Source of the DNA: CAVVUC01 sp963751395
Lineage (GTDB): Bacteria > Verrucomicrobiota > Verrucomicrobiia > Chthoniobacterales > Chthoniobacteraceae
DNA: 64,000 nt
NCBI GenBank assembly: GCA_963751395.1
Contig: CAVVUC010000002.1
Coordinates: 372,001 to 436,000 of the forward strand
Direction: 5' to 3'
The position numbers and the translations under genes were made by a program. How positions within the stretch are numbered: the stretch's first letter is position 1; every line of letters starts with the position of its first letter. The notes beneath the pieces were generated by a model that had not been told where the DNA came from, ran no database searches, and saw only the letters and a program-made list of their open reading frames with translations. This document shows positions 27,360-38,455 of this stretch, piece after piece.

Positions 27360-27619
27360 GCGTGTCATTCCGAGCGTAGCGAGGAATCCCGCAAATTACA
27401 CCCGGCGTGGCTTGTGAGATTGCCTGCTTTGTTTTGAAACTGGATGGGCAGGCTTGCTTCGTTTCCCCGCTGCGCTGCCAATGATGTCATCGGAGGGACG
27501 AGTTCCACGAGTCCCACACTCGAGAAGCCAGGGACTCGCAGAGCTCGTCCCTCCGATTGGAAACCATCATTGCCGACGCCGGCAATAACCGGTTTTGTGA
27601 ACGCCTCGGAATGACACGC
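27360..27619. repeat. Dispersed inverted-repeat element, copy B, with nested element
   Basis: Bases 27360-27374 and 27605-27619 form a perfect 15-nt inverted repeat (CGTGTCATTCCGAG core), the same end as the element at 26741. Nested inside, 27489-27502 and 27544-27557 form a second perfect 14-nt inverted repeat (CGGAGGGACGAG core), with a further small hairpin (GAGTCCC/GGGACTC) inside that. Reads as one repeat family inserted in another. Confidence 0.75.
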
Positions 27620-27712
27620 GCTTTTTTCCAAAGCAGTCATGCCCCGACCAAAATCAATAGACCTGTTGCATTCCTTTTGTTCTAATCCCGCGTCAAATTC
27701 CAAAACACGACC

Positions 27713-29027
<1,315 letters not shown>

Positions 29028-29515
29028 CGTCTGCGTTTTCCGGGAACGGCATTTCATGCGAAACGGGATCCGGACGGCGGCGGGCGGACGTATAATTTAG
29101 CCCGAACTCCGAAGTTCAGATTGGCGGCGGCACCCGCGCCACCGAACCTTCGGAGTTTGGGTTTAGCTTTCACTCCGGCGAGCGAGCGCGTCGCTCGTGC
29201 CGGTTCTGCGTCGCGGCAAGAACGATCTTGTTGAAACGCGGCATTCTGTGCCGTGGCAGCGGTTTGAAAGTTCGTGCCAGCACGCTGGAGGCGTTGCGCT
29301 CCCCGGAAACGCGGTGTCCGTCGTCCATGCATTGCGATCCCTTGTTTTGCGAGCAGGGTAATAATTTCTAACAGCAGGGACCTCCAGGCCGTGAAACCAG
29401 TAAAATGGGCGGTTTCGGCTCTGCGGAGAAAAAAACGCAAGATTGTTTCTTGACACTGCATTATCAAAAGGAGTAATGCATTTTATCAACAGTTAAACAA
29501 ACATCTAATGACACC
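29028..29515. other. Intergenic region, no gene seen
   Basis: About 490 bases without a convincing gene. A GC-rich imperfect hairpin lies near 29172-29205 (CGGCGAGCGAGCG region). The last 75 bases are AT-rich and carry the promoter candidate listed separately. Confidence 0.5.
29450..29479 (+). promoter_or_regulatory. Candidate sigma-70 promoter for the short PEP-CTERM gene
   Basis: TTGACA at 29450-29455, an 18-nt spacer, then TAATGC at 29474-29479, located about 35 nt before the ATG at 29516. The -35 box is perfect and the -10 box is poor. Confidence 0.35.
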
Positions 29516-30316
29516 ATGAATACACCCTTACTTCAGATCTTCACCCGCTCCGCAATTGCCGCCCTCGCAGGTGCTCTCTGCGTCGGTACCAACGCCATCG
29601 CTGCCGTGAGCGGCATCAACGCTCCCGCCGGATCGTTCGCGTCGATTCAGTTCGACGACACGACCTCTCTCGATTCCTCCTCAAATCCGGGAACAACAAA
29701 CATCACTCTTTCAACAACTCCGTGGGGAGGAACGAGCTGGACGCTTCCACTGACCACCGATGGCGTCACCGGCGATCAGGCGAAAGGGAACCTCAACAGC
29801 TTCTTTGGCGGACTGACCTACGGCGTAACGCTGAACAGCATCAACCTCACCCAGCTCGCTGTGAACACCGGCTTCGCAACACTTCGTTTGCAGTTCAACA
29901 TCGAATTCCAAATGGACGCGTTCGGTCTTCCCTCGCAGCCCACGCTTTACCCGAACTTTATCGTCAATGGCACTGTGCAGCCTGCTGCGGGAAGCTTCGC
30001 CAGTGTCGGCGGGTTCATCAATTATTACGCCGTCACCACGGCCGGAACGATTGGCGTGGTGGAGACGGTGAATTATGGCACAACGTGGAACACTGCGGGG
30101 CCGTTTAGCGGTACGGCGGCAGGCATTCCTAACGTCGGCAACACTCCCGCGCTCGTCGGCGGCACGACGCTCACGCTGGTCGGCAACATCCGGTTCGTCG
30201 TGGATCCCTCGTCGATTAGCGTCGAGACGGAGTCCGTGCCCGAGCCATCGACCTGGGCCATGTTGCTCGTGGGTGCCGGAGCCGTGGCGTTCCGCAGTTT
30301 CCACAGGAAGAACTGA
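29516..30316 (+). CDS. PEP-CTERM sorting-domain protein, 266 aa
   Basis: A signal peptide (RSAIAALAGALCVGTNAIAA) precedes an all-beta, Thr/Gly/Asn-rich body without a recognised domain. The tail VPEPSTWAMLLVGAGAVAFR plus SFHRKN is a textbook PEP-CTERM signal: Pro-Glu-Pro, one hydrophobic span, basic end. Such proteins are exported and processed by an exosortase, which is not in this window. The gene is single, with its own promoter candidate upstream. Confidence 0.85.
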   Translation: MNTPLLQIFTRSAIAALAGALCVGTNAIAAVSGINAPAGSFASIQFDDTTSLDSSSNPGTTNITLSTTPWGGTSWTLPLTTDGVTGDQAKGNLNSFFGGLTYGVTLNSINLTQLAVNTGFATLRLQFNIEFQMDAFGLPSQPTLYPNFIVNGTVQPAAGSFASVGGFINYYAVTTAGTIGVVETVNYGTTWNTAGPFSGTAAGIPNVGNTPALVGGTTLTLVGNIRFVVDPSSISVETESVPEPSTWAMLLVGAGAVAFRSFHRKN

Positions 30317-30551
30317 CACCGCCCCACAGTCGCGGGAGCACAGGCGAGGTGCTGTCCCGTCGCTTTTCCACAGAACTCGGCGACGTCGAAGCGCGATGCG
30401 TTCAGCATCGTCTTCGGCGTCGCTTCGGTTTTACCTTGCCGCTTTACTTCGACGGACATTTGAGGACAATGCGCGGCGATGAAGGAGGAATGATGAGCGA
30501 CTTGTTGCGGTTTAGCCGACATCGTTTATCTATTCCGCCGCCTGTTTCGCG

Positions 30552-31739
30552 ATGAGCATCTACCCGACACTCTGGCAGAAAAAAATCCTCTGGGCTGCGA
30601 TCACCGCGCTGGCCATTTTCTTTCTTGGAGCGCTGGGGGTTTACGTGATCTACGGCGTGGCGAAGGTTCTCGGCTTTTTGCAGCCGATGCTGATCCCCGT
30701 CGTTGTGGCGGGCATCCTTGCCTACCTGCTCGATCCCGTGGTCGAATGGCTTTGCCATCGCGGGGTGAAGCGGACGAATGCGGTTCTTTACGTGTTCGGC
30801 CTGGTGTTGCTGCCGCTCATCGGCATCGGATTCTGGATCACGCCTCAGATTTACCACCAGAGTGTCGCGCTCGGAAAAGACGTGCCGAATTACGTCGAGT
30901 CCACGCGCCACTGGATTTTGACCACCATCCAGAAGTATCAGGAGATTTACGCCAATAATCCCTACATCCGCGACGTGATCCAAAAGACCGGCGACTGGGT
31001 GCAGGAGCAATTGCCCACCCTGCCGGGAAAAATCTGGGCGTTCATCAGCAACAGCGTGGAGGGCTTTCTCGGCGCGTTCGGTTTCCTGCTCGGCCTCGTG
31101 CTGGTGCCAATCTCGCTCTATTTCTTTTTGAAGGAGGCGCGCACCATTTCCGCGAACTGGAGCGACTATCTGCCGCTGCGCGCCTCGGCGTTCAAGGACG
31201 AAGTCGTCTCCTGCCTCATGGAGATCAACAGCTACCTCATCGCGTTTTTTCGCGGCCAGTTGCTCGTGAGCCTTGTGGATGGCGCGCTGATCGGCATCTC
31301 GCTGATTCTGCTCGGCCTCAAGTTCGGCATGCTCATCGGGATCATGGTCGCCGTGCTGGCGCTGATTCCCTACCTCGGCGTGATCCTGTGTTGGATTCCC
31401 GCCGTGATCATCGCAGCCGTGCAGTGGCAGGACTGGCATCATCCGATCTATGTCACGCTCATCTTCATTGCCGTCCAGCAATTCGAGAGTTGGCTCATTG
31501 CGCCGAAGATTGTTGGCGACTCCGTTGGCCTGCATCCGCTGACCGTCATGGTGGCGGTGCTGGGCTGGAGCCTGCTGATCGGCGGTCTGCTCGGCGCGAT
31601 CCTTGCCGTGCCGCTCACGGCTGCCCTTAAAGTGCTGCTCAAGCGTTACGTCTGGGAGCGGCAATTCGAGAGCGAAACCAAGACGCCGGTGAACGGAAAA
31701 GAGTCCGGTGTCGTTGAAAACCAAAAGCACGCATCATGA
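30552..31739 (+). CDS. AI-2E family (PerM/TqsA-type) membrane transporter
   Basis: A 395-residue integral membrane protein with about eight spans in the AI-2E (UPF0118) family pattern. There are two N-terminal spans (ITALAIFFLGALGVYVIYGV and PMLIPVVVAGILAYLLDPVV), a long soluble central part (residues 100-160), then FGFLLGLVLVPISLYFFLKEAR, FFRGQLLVSLVDGALIGISL, LIGIMVAVLALIPYLGVILC and PLTVMVAVLGWSLLIGGLLG. The motifs D-P-V-V-x-W-L and I-P-Y-L-G are family hallmarks. Members export autoinducer-2, Na+ (antiport) or other solutes; substrate unknown here. It overlaps the next gene by 4 nt. Confidence 0.9.
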   Translation: MSIYPTLWQKKILWAAITALAIFFLGALGVYVIYGVAKVLGFLQPMLIPVVVAGILAYLLDPVVEWLCHRGVKRTNAVLYVFGLVLLPLIGIGFWITPQIYHQSVALGKDVPNYVESTRHWILTTIQKYQEIYANNPYIRDVIQKTGDWVQEQLPTLPGKIWAFISNSVEGFLGAFGFLLGLVLVPISLYFFLKEARTISANWSDYLPLRASAFKDEVVSCLMEINSYLIAFFRGQLLVSLVDGALIGISLILLGLKFGMLIGIMVAVLALIPYLGVILCWIPAVIIAAVQWQDWHHPIYVTLIFIAVQQFESWLIAPKIVGDSVGLHPLTVMVAVLGWSLLIGGLLGAILAVPLTAALKVLLKRYVWERQFESETKTPVNGKESGVVENQKHAS

Positions 31740-32107
31740 ACCCTTCGTCGCAAAAAGTGATGGTTGTGAAAAGTTCCCGCCGCGACTGGATCATCGGCAT
31801 CGTCTCGGCCGTGTTGCTCATCGGGTTCATCGTCTTCGGCATCCTCAGCATGTCCCGCAAAGTCGCGGGATATTCAATCACCGGCATCATTGTCACCAAG
31901 ACCTTCACGCCCCAGCCGGAGGAGCAGGTGACGATCGGCAAGGGAGGAGTGCATGGGCGCAAACTCGATGGGACCTACACGTTCGAAGTGCGCGTCGAAA
32001 CGGAGAACAATCGAATCTATACCGTATGGGTGGACAAGACTGTTTACGAAGCCTTCAAGGAGGGTGACAGCTACACCTTCATGCGACCGCCACCGCCTCC
32101 CAGGTGA
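31736..32107 (+). CDS. Small membrane-anchored protein, unknown function
   Basis: A 123-residue product with one membrane span (IIGIVSAVLLIGFIVFGILS, about residues 19-38) and a soluble beta-rich domain: ITGIIVTKTFTPQPEEQVTI, TYTFEVRVETENNRIYTVWV and AFKEGDSYTFMRPPPPPR. It starts 4 nt inside the transporter stop (ATGA), so it is probably a partner or accessory. Its 3' end overlaps the convergent cusA-like gene by 37 nt. No family recognised with confidence. Confidence 0.75.
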   Translation: MNPSSQKVMVVKSSRRDWIIGIVSAVLLIGFIVFGILSMSRKVAGYSITGIIVTKTFTPQPEEQVTIGKGGVHGRKLDGTYTFEVRVETENNRIYTVWVDKTVYEAFKEGDSYTFMRPPPPPR

Positions 32108-35100
32108 CGTTTGCGCCAGAGAAAGAAGATCGTCGGATAGACTGCGAGTTCCATCATCGTCGAGGTGACGACGCCACCGATCATGGGCGTGGCGATGCGT
32201 TTCATGACATCGGCTCCCGCGCCGTGGCTCCACAAGATCGGCAGAAGACCGGCGATGATCACTGCTGCAGTCATGGCCTTGGGACGGACGCGCTTCACGG
32301 CACCGTGATAGATCGCATCGCGCAAATCGGAACGGTTGTGAAGCCGGCCTTCGCCTTTCCATTGCTCGTAAGCAAGGTCGAGGTAGAGCAGCATTACCAC
32401 GCCGGTTTCCGCATCAAGACCTGCAAGCGCGATGAGTCCGACCCAAACGGCGACGCTCAAGTTGTAACCGGCGAGGTAGATCATCCAAAACGCCCCGACG
32501 AGCGAGAAGGGGACCGCAAGCAAAACGATCACCGTTTTCACCAGCGAGCGCGTGTTCAGGTAAATGATGAACACGATGATAAGCAGTGTCAGCGGCACGA
32601 CGATCATGAGGCGGTGCTTGGCGCGCAGCATGTATTCGTACTGGCCGCTCCACGCGATGTTGTAGCCGCTTGGTTTCTTGATTCGGCCATCGGCGATCGC
32701 CTCGTTCACGGCGCGTTGAGCCATCTGGACGTAGGTGCCGAGATCGATGTTCTTCACGTCCACGTAAATCCATGCGTTCGGCACCGCACCCTCACTCTTG
32801 ATACCCATCGGCGCGCGGACGACTTTGATTGTCGCTAGTTGGCCGAGCGGAACCTGTGCGCCGGATTTTGTCGGAACAATGATCTCACGCAGAGCCTCAA
32901 GGTTCTCCCGGTAATCGCGATCGTAGCGCAGGTTCACGGTGTAACGCTCGAGGCCTTCGACCGTTGTGGTCAGCGGCATACCGCCGAGCGCGACTTCGAG
33001 CACGTCCTGCACGTCAGCAACGGCGAGTCCGTAGCGCGCGATCTCGTCGCGGTTGATGTCGAACTCGATGTAATTGCCGCCCATCACACGTTCGGCAAAA
33101 ACCGTGGACGTGCCGGGAACCTGCTTCACCACAGGCTCAATCTCCGACGCGATGCGTTCGAGTTCCGCGAGGTTGGGCCCTGCGACTTTGATGCCGACAG
33201 GCGTCTTGATGCCCGTTGCGAGCATGTCGATGCGGGTTTTGATCGGCATCGTCCAGGCGTTGTTGAGGCCGGGAATCTGGATTGCTGCGTTCATCGCGGC
33301 GATGAGTTCGTCCGACGTCCGCCTGCGGTGCACGATCACTTTTCCGTCGGCGTCTTTGATGTCCACCGCTGGCCAGTCGGCGTCGGGTTTCAGCGTGATC
33401 GTCGTCTCGATCATGTCGAAGGGCGCGGGATCGGTTGCGGTTTCGGCTCGTCCGACTTTGCCGAAAACGCTCTCCACTTCGGGGAAGGAGCGAATGACTT
33501 TGTCGGTTTGCTGAAGAACTTCGCGCGCCTTTGTTGGCGAGATGCCGGGGAAGGTCGTCGGCATGTAAAGCAGGTCGCCTTCGTAAAGCGGCGGCATGAA
33601 CTCCGAGCCAAGGCGGCTGTAGGGGAAATAGGTGGCCGCGAGAATCAATGCCGCCGAGCCGAGAACGAGCCAGCGCCAGCGAATGACAAAATCGATCACC
33701 GGATGATAAATCCAGATCAGCAGACGGTTGAGCGGGTTTTTTTCCTCGGGCAGGATTTTTCCACGAATAAAATAGCCCATGAGGATTGGCGCGAGCGTGA
33801 TCGAGAGGAGCGCGGCTGCGGCCATCGAGTAGGTCTTCGTGAAGGCGAGCGGTTTGAACAGGCGGCCCTCCTGCGCCTGCAACGTGAATACGGGTATGAA
33901 TGAAACTGTGATGACGAGCAGCGAGTAGAACAGCGTCGGCCCGACTTCGATCGAGGCGTCGCGGATGATCTCCCAGTGCGGCTTTTTTCCGCCGTCGCGC
34001 TCGATGTGTTTGTGCGCGTTCTCGATCATGATGATCACCGCATCGACCATCGCACCAATGGCGATCGCGATGCCGCCCAGCGACATGATGTTCGAGCTGA
34101 TCCCCTGCGCATACATGACCACGAATGAAATCAGAACCGCGGTCGGCAGAATGAGAATCGCCACCATCGCGCTGCGGAAGTGCATGAGGAAAACGATGCA
34201 GACGAGAGCGACGACGATGCTTTCCTCGATCAGTTTCTCTTCGAGCGTTTTCACCGCGCGGTCAATCAGCCCGCTGCGGTCGTAGGCGACTTGATACGTC
34301 GCATCCGGCGGCAGTCCTTTCATTGCTTCGTCGAGTTTGCGCTTTACTTCGGCGATGACCTGCCGCGCGTTTGCGCCGTAGCGCACGACCACGATGCCGC
34401 CGACGGTTTCGCCTTCGCCGTTCCATTCGGCGATGCCGCGCCGCATGTCGGGTCCGAGCTGGATGTTCGCGACTTCGCCGAGCAGGACCGGCGCGCCGTT
34501 TGCGCCGACGCGAAGCGCTATTTTTTTCAAATCATCGACATCTTGAATGTACCCGCGCACCCGCAGGACGAATTCCTTCTCCGCCAGCTCGATGGAGCGT
34601 CCGCCAACTTCGCCGTTGCTGCGTTTGATCGCGTCGCCGACTTCCGAAATCGACAGGTCGTAGGCGCGAAGTTTGTTCGGATCGACGGTGACTTGGTATT
34701 GCTTCACGAAGCCGCCGATCGACGCCACCTCGGACACGCCTTCGACAGCGGTGAGCTGGTATTTCAAATACCAGTCTTGGATCGAACGCAGTTCGGCGAG
34801 ATTCTTCTCTTTCGACTGGATCGAATACATAAACGCCCAGCCGACGCCCGTGGCATCAGGGCCGAGCACCGGTGTCGCGTTCTTCGGCAACTGTCCTCCG
34901 AGGCCGTTCAAATACTCGAGCACGCGGCTGCGCGCCCAGTAAGGATCGGTGCCATCCTCGAAAATCACATACACAAACGAGAACCCGTAGAACGAATAGC
35001 CGCGCACAACTTTCGCGTGCGGCACGGAGAGCATCTTGGTCGTGATCGGATAAGTGACTTGGTCCTGCACGATCTGCGGCGCCTGGCCGGGCCACTCGGT

Positions 35101-35250
35101 GTAAACGATCACCTGCACGTCGGAGAGATCGGGGATCGCGTCGAGCGGGATGTTGCGGATCGCGTAAACGCCGGCAAGCACGAGGACGAGTGTGCCGACG
35201 AGCACGAGGAATTTGTTCCTCAGCGAAAAGTCGATGATGGCTTTAAGCAT
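32071..35250 (-). CDS. cusA: CusA/CzcA-type heavy-metal efflux RND pump
   Basis: A 1059-residue inner-membrane proton/metal antiporter. It starts MLKAIIDFSLRNKFLVLVGT and contains NIPLDAIPDLSDVQVIVYTE, SGLIDRAVKTLEEKLIEESI, and AIAIGAMVDAVIIMIENAHK, the transmembrane segment 4 motif with the charged relay residues. TPVGIKVAGPNLAELERIAS and IKTRIDMLATGIKTP near residues 660-690 are conserved in monovalent-metal CusA pumps, and the Met in the latter fits a Cu(I)/Ag(I) path. The size matches CusA (about 1047). It is the last gene of a leftward cusC-cusB-cusA operon, 4 nt after the CusB stop. Cu/Ag versus Zn/Co/Cd is not fully certain, but the HMBD-bearing partner favours Cu/Ag. Confidence 0.93.
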   Translation of the reverse strand: MLKAIIDFSLRNKFLVLVGTLVLVLAGVYAIRNIPLDAIPDLSDVQVIVYTEWPGQAPQIVQDQVTYPITTKMLSVPHAKVVRGYSFYGFSFVYVIFEDGTDPYWARSRVLEYLNGLGGQLPKNATPVLGPDATGVGWAFMYSIQSKEKNLAELRSIQDWYLKYQLTAVEGVSEVASIGGFVKQYQVTVDPNKLRAYDLSISEVGDAIKRSNGEVGGRSIELAEKEFVLRVRGYIQDVDDLKKIALRVGANGAPVLLGEVANIQLGPDMRRGIAEWNGEGETVGGIVVVRYGANARQVIAEVKRKLDEAMKGLPPDATYQVAYDRSGLIDRAVKTLEEKLIEESIVVALVCIVFLMHFRSAMVAILILPTAVLISFVVMYAQGISSNIMSLGGIAIAIGAMVDAVIIMIENAHKHIERDGGKKPHWEIIRDASIEVGPTLFYSLLVITVSFIPVFTLQAQEGRLFKPLAFTKTYSMAAAALLSITLAPILMGYFIRGKILPEEKNPLNRLLIWIYHPVIDFVIRWRWLVLGSAALILAATYFPYSRLGSEFMPPLYEGDLLYMPTTFPGISPTKAREVLQQTDKVIRSFPEVESVFGKVGRAETATDPAPFDMIETTITLKPDADWPAVDIKDADGKVIVHRRRTSDELIAAMNAAIQIPGLNNAWTMPIKTRIDMLATGIKTPVGIKVAGPNLAELERIASEIEPVVKQVPGTSTVFAERVMGGNYIEFDINRDEIARYGLAVADVQDVLEVALGGMPLTTTVEGLERYTVNLRYDRDYRENLEALREIIVPTKSGAQVPLGQLATIKVVRAPMGIKSEGAVPNAWIYVDVKNIDLGTYVQMAQRAVNEAIADGRIKKPSGYNIAWSGQYEYMLRAKHRLMIVVPLTLLIIVFIIYLNTRSLVKTVIVLLAVPFSLVGAFWMIYLAGYNLSVAVWVGLIALAGLDAETGVVMLLYLDLAYEQWKGEGRLHNRSDLRDAIYHGAVKRVRPKAMTAAVIIAGLLPILWSHGAGADVMKRIATPMIGGVVTSTMMELAVYPTIFFLWRKRHLGGGGGRMKV

Positions 35251-35254
35251 GGCG

Positions 35255-37090
35255 CTAGCGCGAGTGCGAGGGGTGATCGTTCGATGTCGCCGGCAGCGGG
35301 GCGGGCTTCAGCACGGGAATGAGCATCATGCCGCAGCGCGGACACTTTCCGGGTTTGTCGGAATGCACGTCGGCGTGCTCGGACATCGGGCATGTGTAAT
35401 GATCGAGCCGCTCTTCGGGATGAATGTTCTTCAAGGTTGCCTGCGTCCCCTGATCGTTTGATGTCGCCGGCAGCGGGGCCGGCTTCATCACGGGAATGAG
35501 CGTCATGCCGCAGCGCGGACACTTTCCGGGCTTGTCGGAATGCACATCAGCGTGCTCGGGCATTGGGCAGGTATAGTGATCGAGCTGCCCGTCGGGATGA
35601 ATGTTCTTCAAAGTCGCTTGAGTGACCGGCACCAGCGCCATTTTGCAGATCGGACAGCTTCCCGGCGACGTGTGCAGGATCGAGATGTGTTCCGGCATCG
35701 GGCAGACATAGAAAAGCTCGCCGTCTGTCGCGGTTCCGGGTTTCGGTTTGACTTCTGCCGCGTGTTCGTGCGCCGGCGTTTCCGCGGCTCCCGGCCCGGT
35801 CATTTTCTGAAGGGCCTCGCGAAGCTGGCTCTCGGAATCGAGCATGAACTGTCCCGAGGTCACAACGCGCTCGCCTTCCTTCAAGCCGTCGAGCACTTGA
35901 TACATGTTGTTCTCCGCGCGCGCTCCGAGGGTCACCGTGCGCGCCTCGAACTTTCCGCCGTCGAGCGCGACGAACACGGTATTCTTTTCGCCGCTTCGCA
36001 ACACCGCCGTGTCGGCGACGAGCAAGGCGGATTTGTCGAGTTCGACGTGGATTTCCACTTTGGCAAACATCCCCGGTTTCAGGAAAAAGCCGGGGTTGTG
36101 AAATTCCATGCGGACCTGCGCGGTGCGCGTTTTTTCATCCACCGTCGGGTAGATGTAAGTCACGCGTCCGAGGAATTTGCTCTCGGGCAAATACGAAAGG
36201 CTCACCGTGGCTTCCTGGCCGAGCTTCACGAGCGCAAGATCCTGCTCGTAGATTTGGGACTGCACCCAGACGACGGAGAGATCGGACAGCTTGTAGAGTG
36301 TCTGGCCGGCTTCGACCATCTGGCCTTGCACGACCATTTTCTCCATCACGAATCCGGTGATCGGCGCCTTCACCGCGAGCGTTTTCTGAGCCGTGCCGGC
36401 CTTCTCCAACTCCGCGACCTGCTCGTCGGTGATGTCGAAAAACTTCAACTTCGTGAGGGCGCTCGACCGCAGCGCGGGCTGGTTTCGCGCGAGCAGGAAC
36501 TCGGTTTGAGCGCTCCAGAGGTCCGGCGAGTATATTTCGAAGAGCGTGTCTCCTTTGTGGACTTGCTGGCCGGTGGCGTTGACGTCGAGCTTTTCGATCC
36601 AGCCTTTGAACTTGGTCGTCACATCGGCGTCGGCGGTTTCATTTTGAGCGACGATGCCTACCGTGCGAATCACGCGACGCACCGGGCCGCGCGTTACAAG
36701 CGCGGTGCGAACGCCCATGTTCTGGACCGTCACGGGGTCGATGGAGATTTGTCCGGCGTCCGTCGCGGCGTCTTCGTAAACCGGCACCATGTCCGTGCCC
36801 ATGCTGTCCTTGCCCGGCGACTGGCTCGTCTCGCCGGCGTTCATCGTGGATTTGTAGAACTTGATTTTTCGCCCGGCGGATTTCGCGGCTGGTTGTTTCC
36901 GGATCGGCGTGAGCGCCATTCCGCAGATCGGGCAGTCGCCCGGTTTGTCCTTGATGATCTGCGGGTGCATTCCGCAGGTGTAGAGCGTTTTCTCCTGCGC
37001 GCCGCCGTCTGCGTTCTCGTCGCTTTTTTTCGTGCAGGAGACGAAGAGCAGGGAGGCGATGAGGGTGAAAAGGATGGTGAGAGTTTTCAT
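35255..37090 (-). CDS. cusB: CusB-like periplasmic adaptor lipoprotein with five metal-binding modules
   Basis: A 611-residue membrane-fusion protein linking CusA to CusC. Lipobox LLFVSC (Cys19) anchors it. N-terminal modules are YTCGMHPQIIKDKPGDCPICGMAL (about 37-60) and a KFYKSTMNAGETSQSPGKDS type. The adaptor core follows (RRVIRTVGIVAQNETADADV, hairpin, VQSQIYEQDLALVKLGQEAT, FLGRVTYIYPTVDEKTRTAQ). The C-terminus carries three further C-P-M-x-E-H...C-P-x-C-x-M modules; the last two are products of a 177-bp in-frame tandem duplication. E. coli CusB (about 400 aa) lacks these; Gram-negative relatives often have one or two. The start overlaps the cusC stop by 4 nt. Extra Cys/Met modules probably buffer or hand over metal in the periplasm. 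Confidence 0.92.
   Translation of the reverse strand: MKTLTILFTLIASLLFVSCTKKSDENADGGAQEKTLYTCGMHPQIIKDKPGDCPICGMALTPIRKQPAAKSAGRKIKFYKSTMNAGETSQSPGKDSMGTDMVPVYEDAATDAGQISIDPVTVQNMGVRTALVTRGPVRRVIRTVGIVAQNETADADVTTKFKGWIEKLDVNATGQQVHKGDTLFEIYSPDLWSAQTEFLLARNQPALRSSALTKLKFFDITDEQVAELEKAGTAQKTLAVKAPITGFVMEKMVVQGQMVEAGQTLYKLSDLSVVWVQSQIYEQDLALVKLGQEATVSLSYLPESKFLGRVTYIYPTVDEKTRTAQVRMEFHNPGFFLKPGMFAKVEIHVELDKSALLVADTAVLRSGEKNTVFVALDGGKFEARTVTLGARAENNMYQVLDGLKEGERVVTSGQFMLDSESQLREALQKMTGPGAAETPAHEHAAEVKPKPGTATDGELFYVCPMPEHISILHTSPGSCPICKMALVPVTQATLKNIHPDGQLDHYTCPMPEHADVHSDKPGKCPRCGMTLIPVMKPAPLPATSNDQGTQATLKNIHPEERLDHYTCPMSEHADVHSDKPGKCPRCGMMLIPVLKPAPLPATSNDHPSHSR
35275..35628. repeat. 177-bp in-frame tandem duplication in cusB
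   Basis: Units 35275-35451 and 35452-35628 each encode 59 residues (TQATLKNIHP...LPATSND, with one metal-binding motif). They differ at a minority of positions, so the duplication is recent. Confidence 0.85.
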
Positions 37091-38371
37091 TTGGAGTTTC
37101 TGCTTTCGGTTGGGATGTCGTTGCGGAGCGGGTTCGTTCCGATGATCGCGGCGAGTTCGGCCACGGCGACGTTGTATTCGGTGAGGTAGCTGGCGAGAGT
37201 GGATTCAACATCCTGTGCTGTCCGTCTCGCGGTCATGACAGTGAGGAAATCCGACTTGTCGGATTCGTAACTGGCGCGCGTGGACTGCACCGCCTGCACA
37301 GCCAGCGGCACGATCTTGTCGCGAAACAACTCGTAGTTGGTCGCCGCAGTGGAGACCTTCCGCAGTTGATCGCGCACCATCGCGAGCGCTTCATTCCGCG
37401 CGGCCTCCACGGCTTGCTCGGCGCTCAGCTTGTTCTGTCTGGCCTCCCGGACGCCGGCGGAGTATTTCGAGAAGTTCACCCACGGCACGCTGAAGAAAAT
37501 GCCCGTGTCGTACTCGCTGATGCCCGCGTTGGACGAGCCTTTGAACTGACGCGCCTCCACGCGAATCTGCGGATCGGGGAACCATTGTCTCTGCGCCAGT
37601 TGAACGCGCGCCTTTTCAGCATCGACTCTGGCAACCGCCATCAGAATTTCCGGGCGGTGTGCGAGCGCGAGCGCACGGATTCTTTCCGGTGGAAACGATG
37701 TGGCGTATGAAAGCGAGCACGCCGGGCACGGGGAGCGGCCCGGTGGCCGGCCGCGCCATCAAGGCGTTCAACTGCGATTGTTGATCGGAAATCTCACGCT
37801 CGATCATCGCGCATGCCCCGGGCAGTTTTGCGAGGTCGGTTTGCGCGAGCAAAAGGTCGGACTGGTTCTGTATTCCCGCCTCGTATTTCGTTTGCGTGAC
37901 CTTCGTGATCTCGGTGAGCAACTGTTCGTTTTTCCGGTTGATCTCAAGCTGGGCATATCCATTCGCCAGCCGATAAAGCGCCGACTGCGCCCTGCTCACG
38001 GCATCCAGTTCGGCGCGCCGCAATTCTTCGAGCGCGATGGCCGCCTCCGCGACCGCCGCGCGCCCCTGGCTCAGGTTCTTTCCCGATACCGGAACCACCT
38101 GCGCCGCCATGTATTCGATGTCGGTGAAGGTGTCGAAGCGCGTCGTGTTGCCGCGCTCGAAGTCCGCACCAACCATCAGGTCCTCCCATGCGCGGGCCTG
38201 TGGAACCCGCTGTTTCATCGCCTCCCATTTCGCCCGCGCTGCTTTCAGCGACGGATTATCACGCAACACGATGCGAACGACTTCAGGCTGCGAAAGGGAT
38301 TCCGCAGCTTCTGCCCGGAGGCAGGTGAGCGCCGCCAGGATGGCAGCGACGTATTTAGTTTTTGGATTCAT
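37087..38371 (-). CDS. cusC: CusC/TolC-type outer-membrane efflux protein, split by a 1-nt frameshift
   Basis: The outer-membrane channel of the tripartite metal pump. The first part (from 38371) has signal peptide VAAILAALTCLRAEA, then QPEVVRIVLRDNPSLKAARA and EYMAAQVVPVSGKNLSQGRA, typical of the OEP family. The second part (from about 37735) reads SLSYATSFPPERIRALALAH then RPEILMAVARVDAEKARVQL and PWVNFSKYSAGVREARQNKL. The frame breaks near 37712-37735. Dropping one C from a CCCGG restores LPVPACSLSYATSF and a 427-residue protein. Without repair the first part ends at 37616. Both halves are conserved, so error or a very recent mutation. First gene of the cusCBA operon. Confidence 0.87.
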
Positions 38372-38455
38372 TCATCAGAGATTTGTTCGTTTCTACTGCA
38401 ACCAGGAACGCGCACGAAAAGACGGCGCGCCCATTTCAGCGGCGAAAGACCAATC

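Noticed and set aside
30444..31730. Long minus-strand frame opposite the AI-2E transporter
   Set aside because: Asp/Glu/His/Arg-rich translation typical of reverse-complemented membrane-protein codons.
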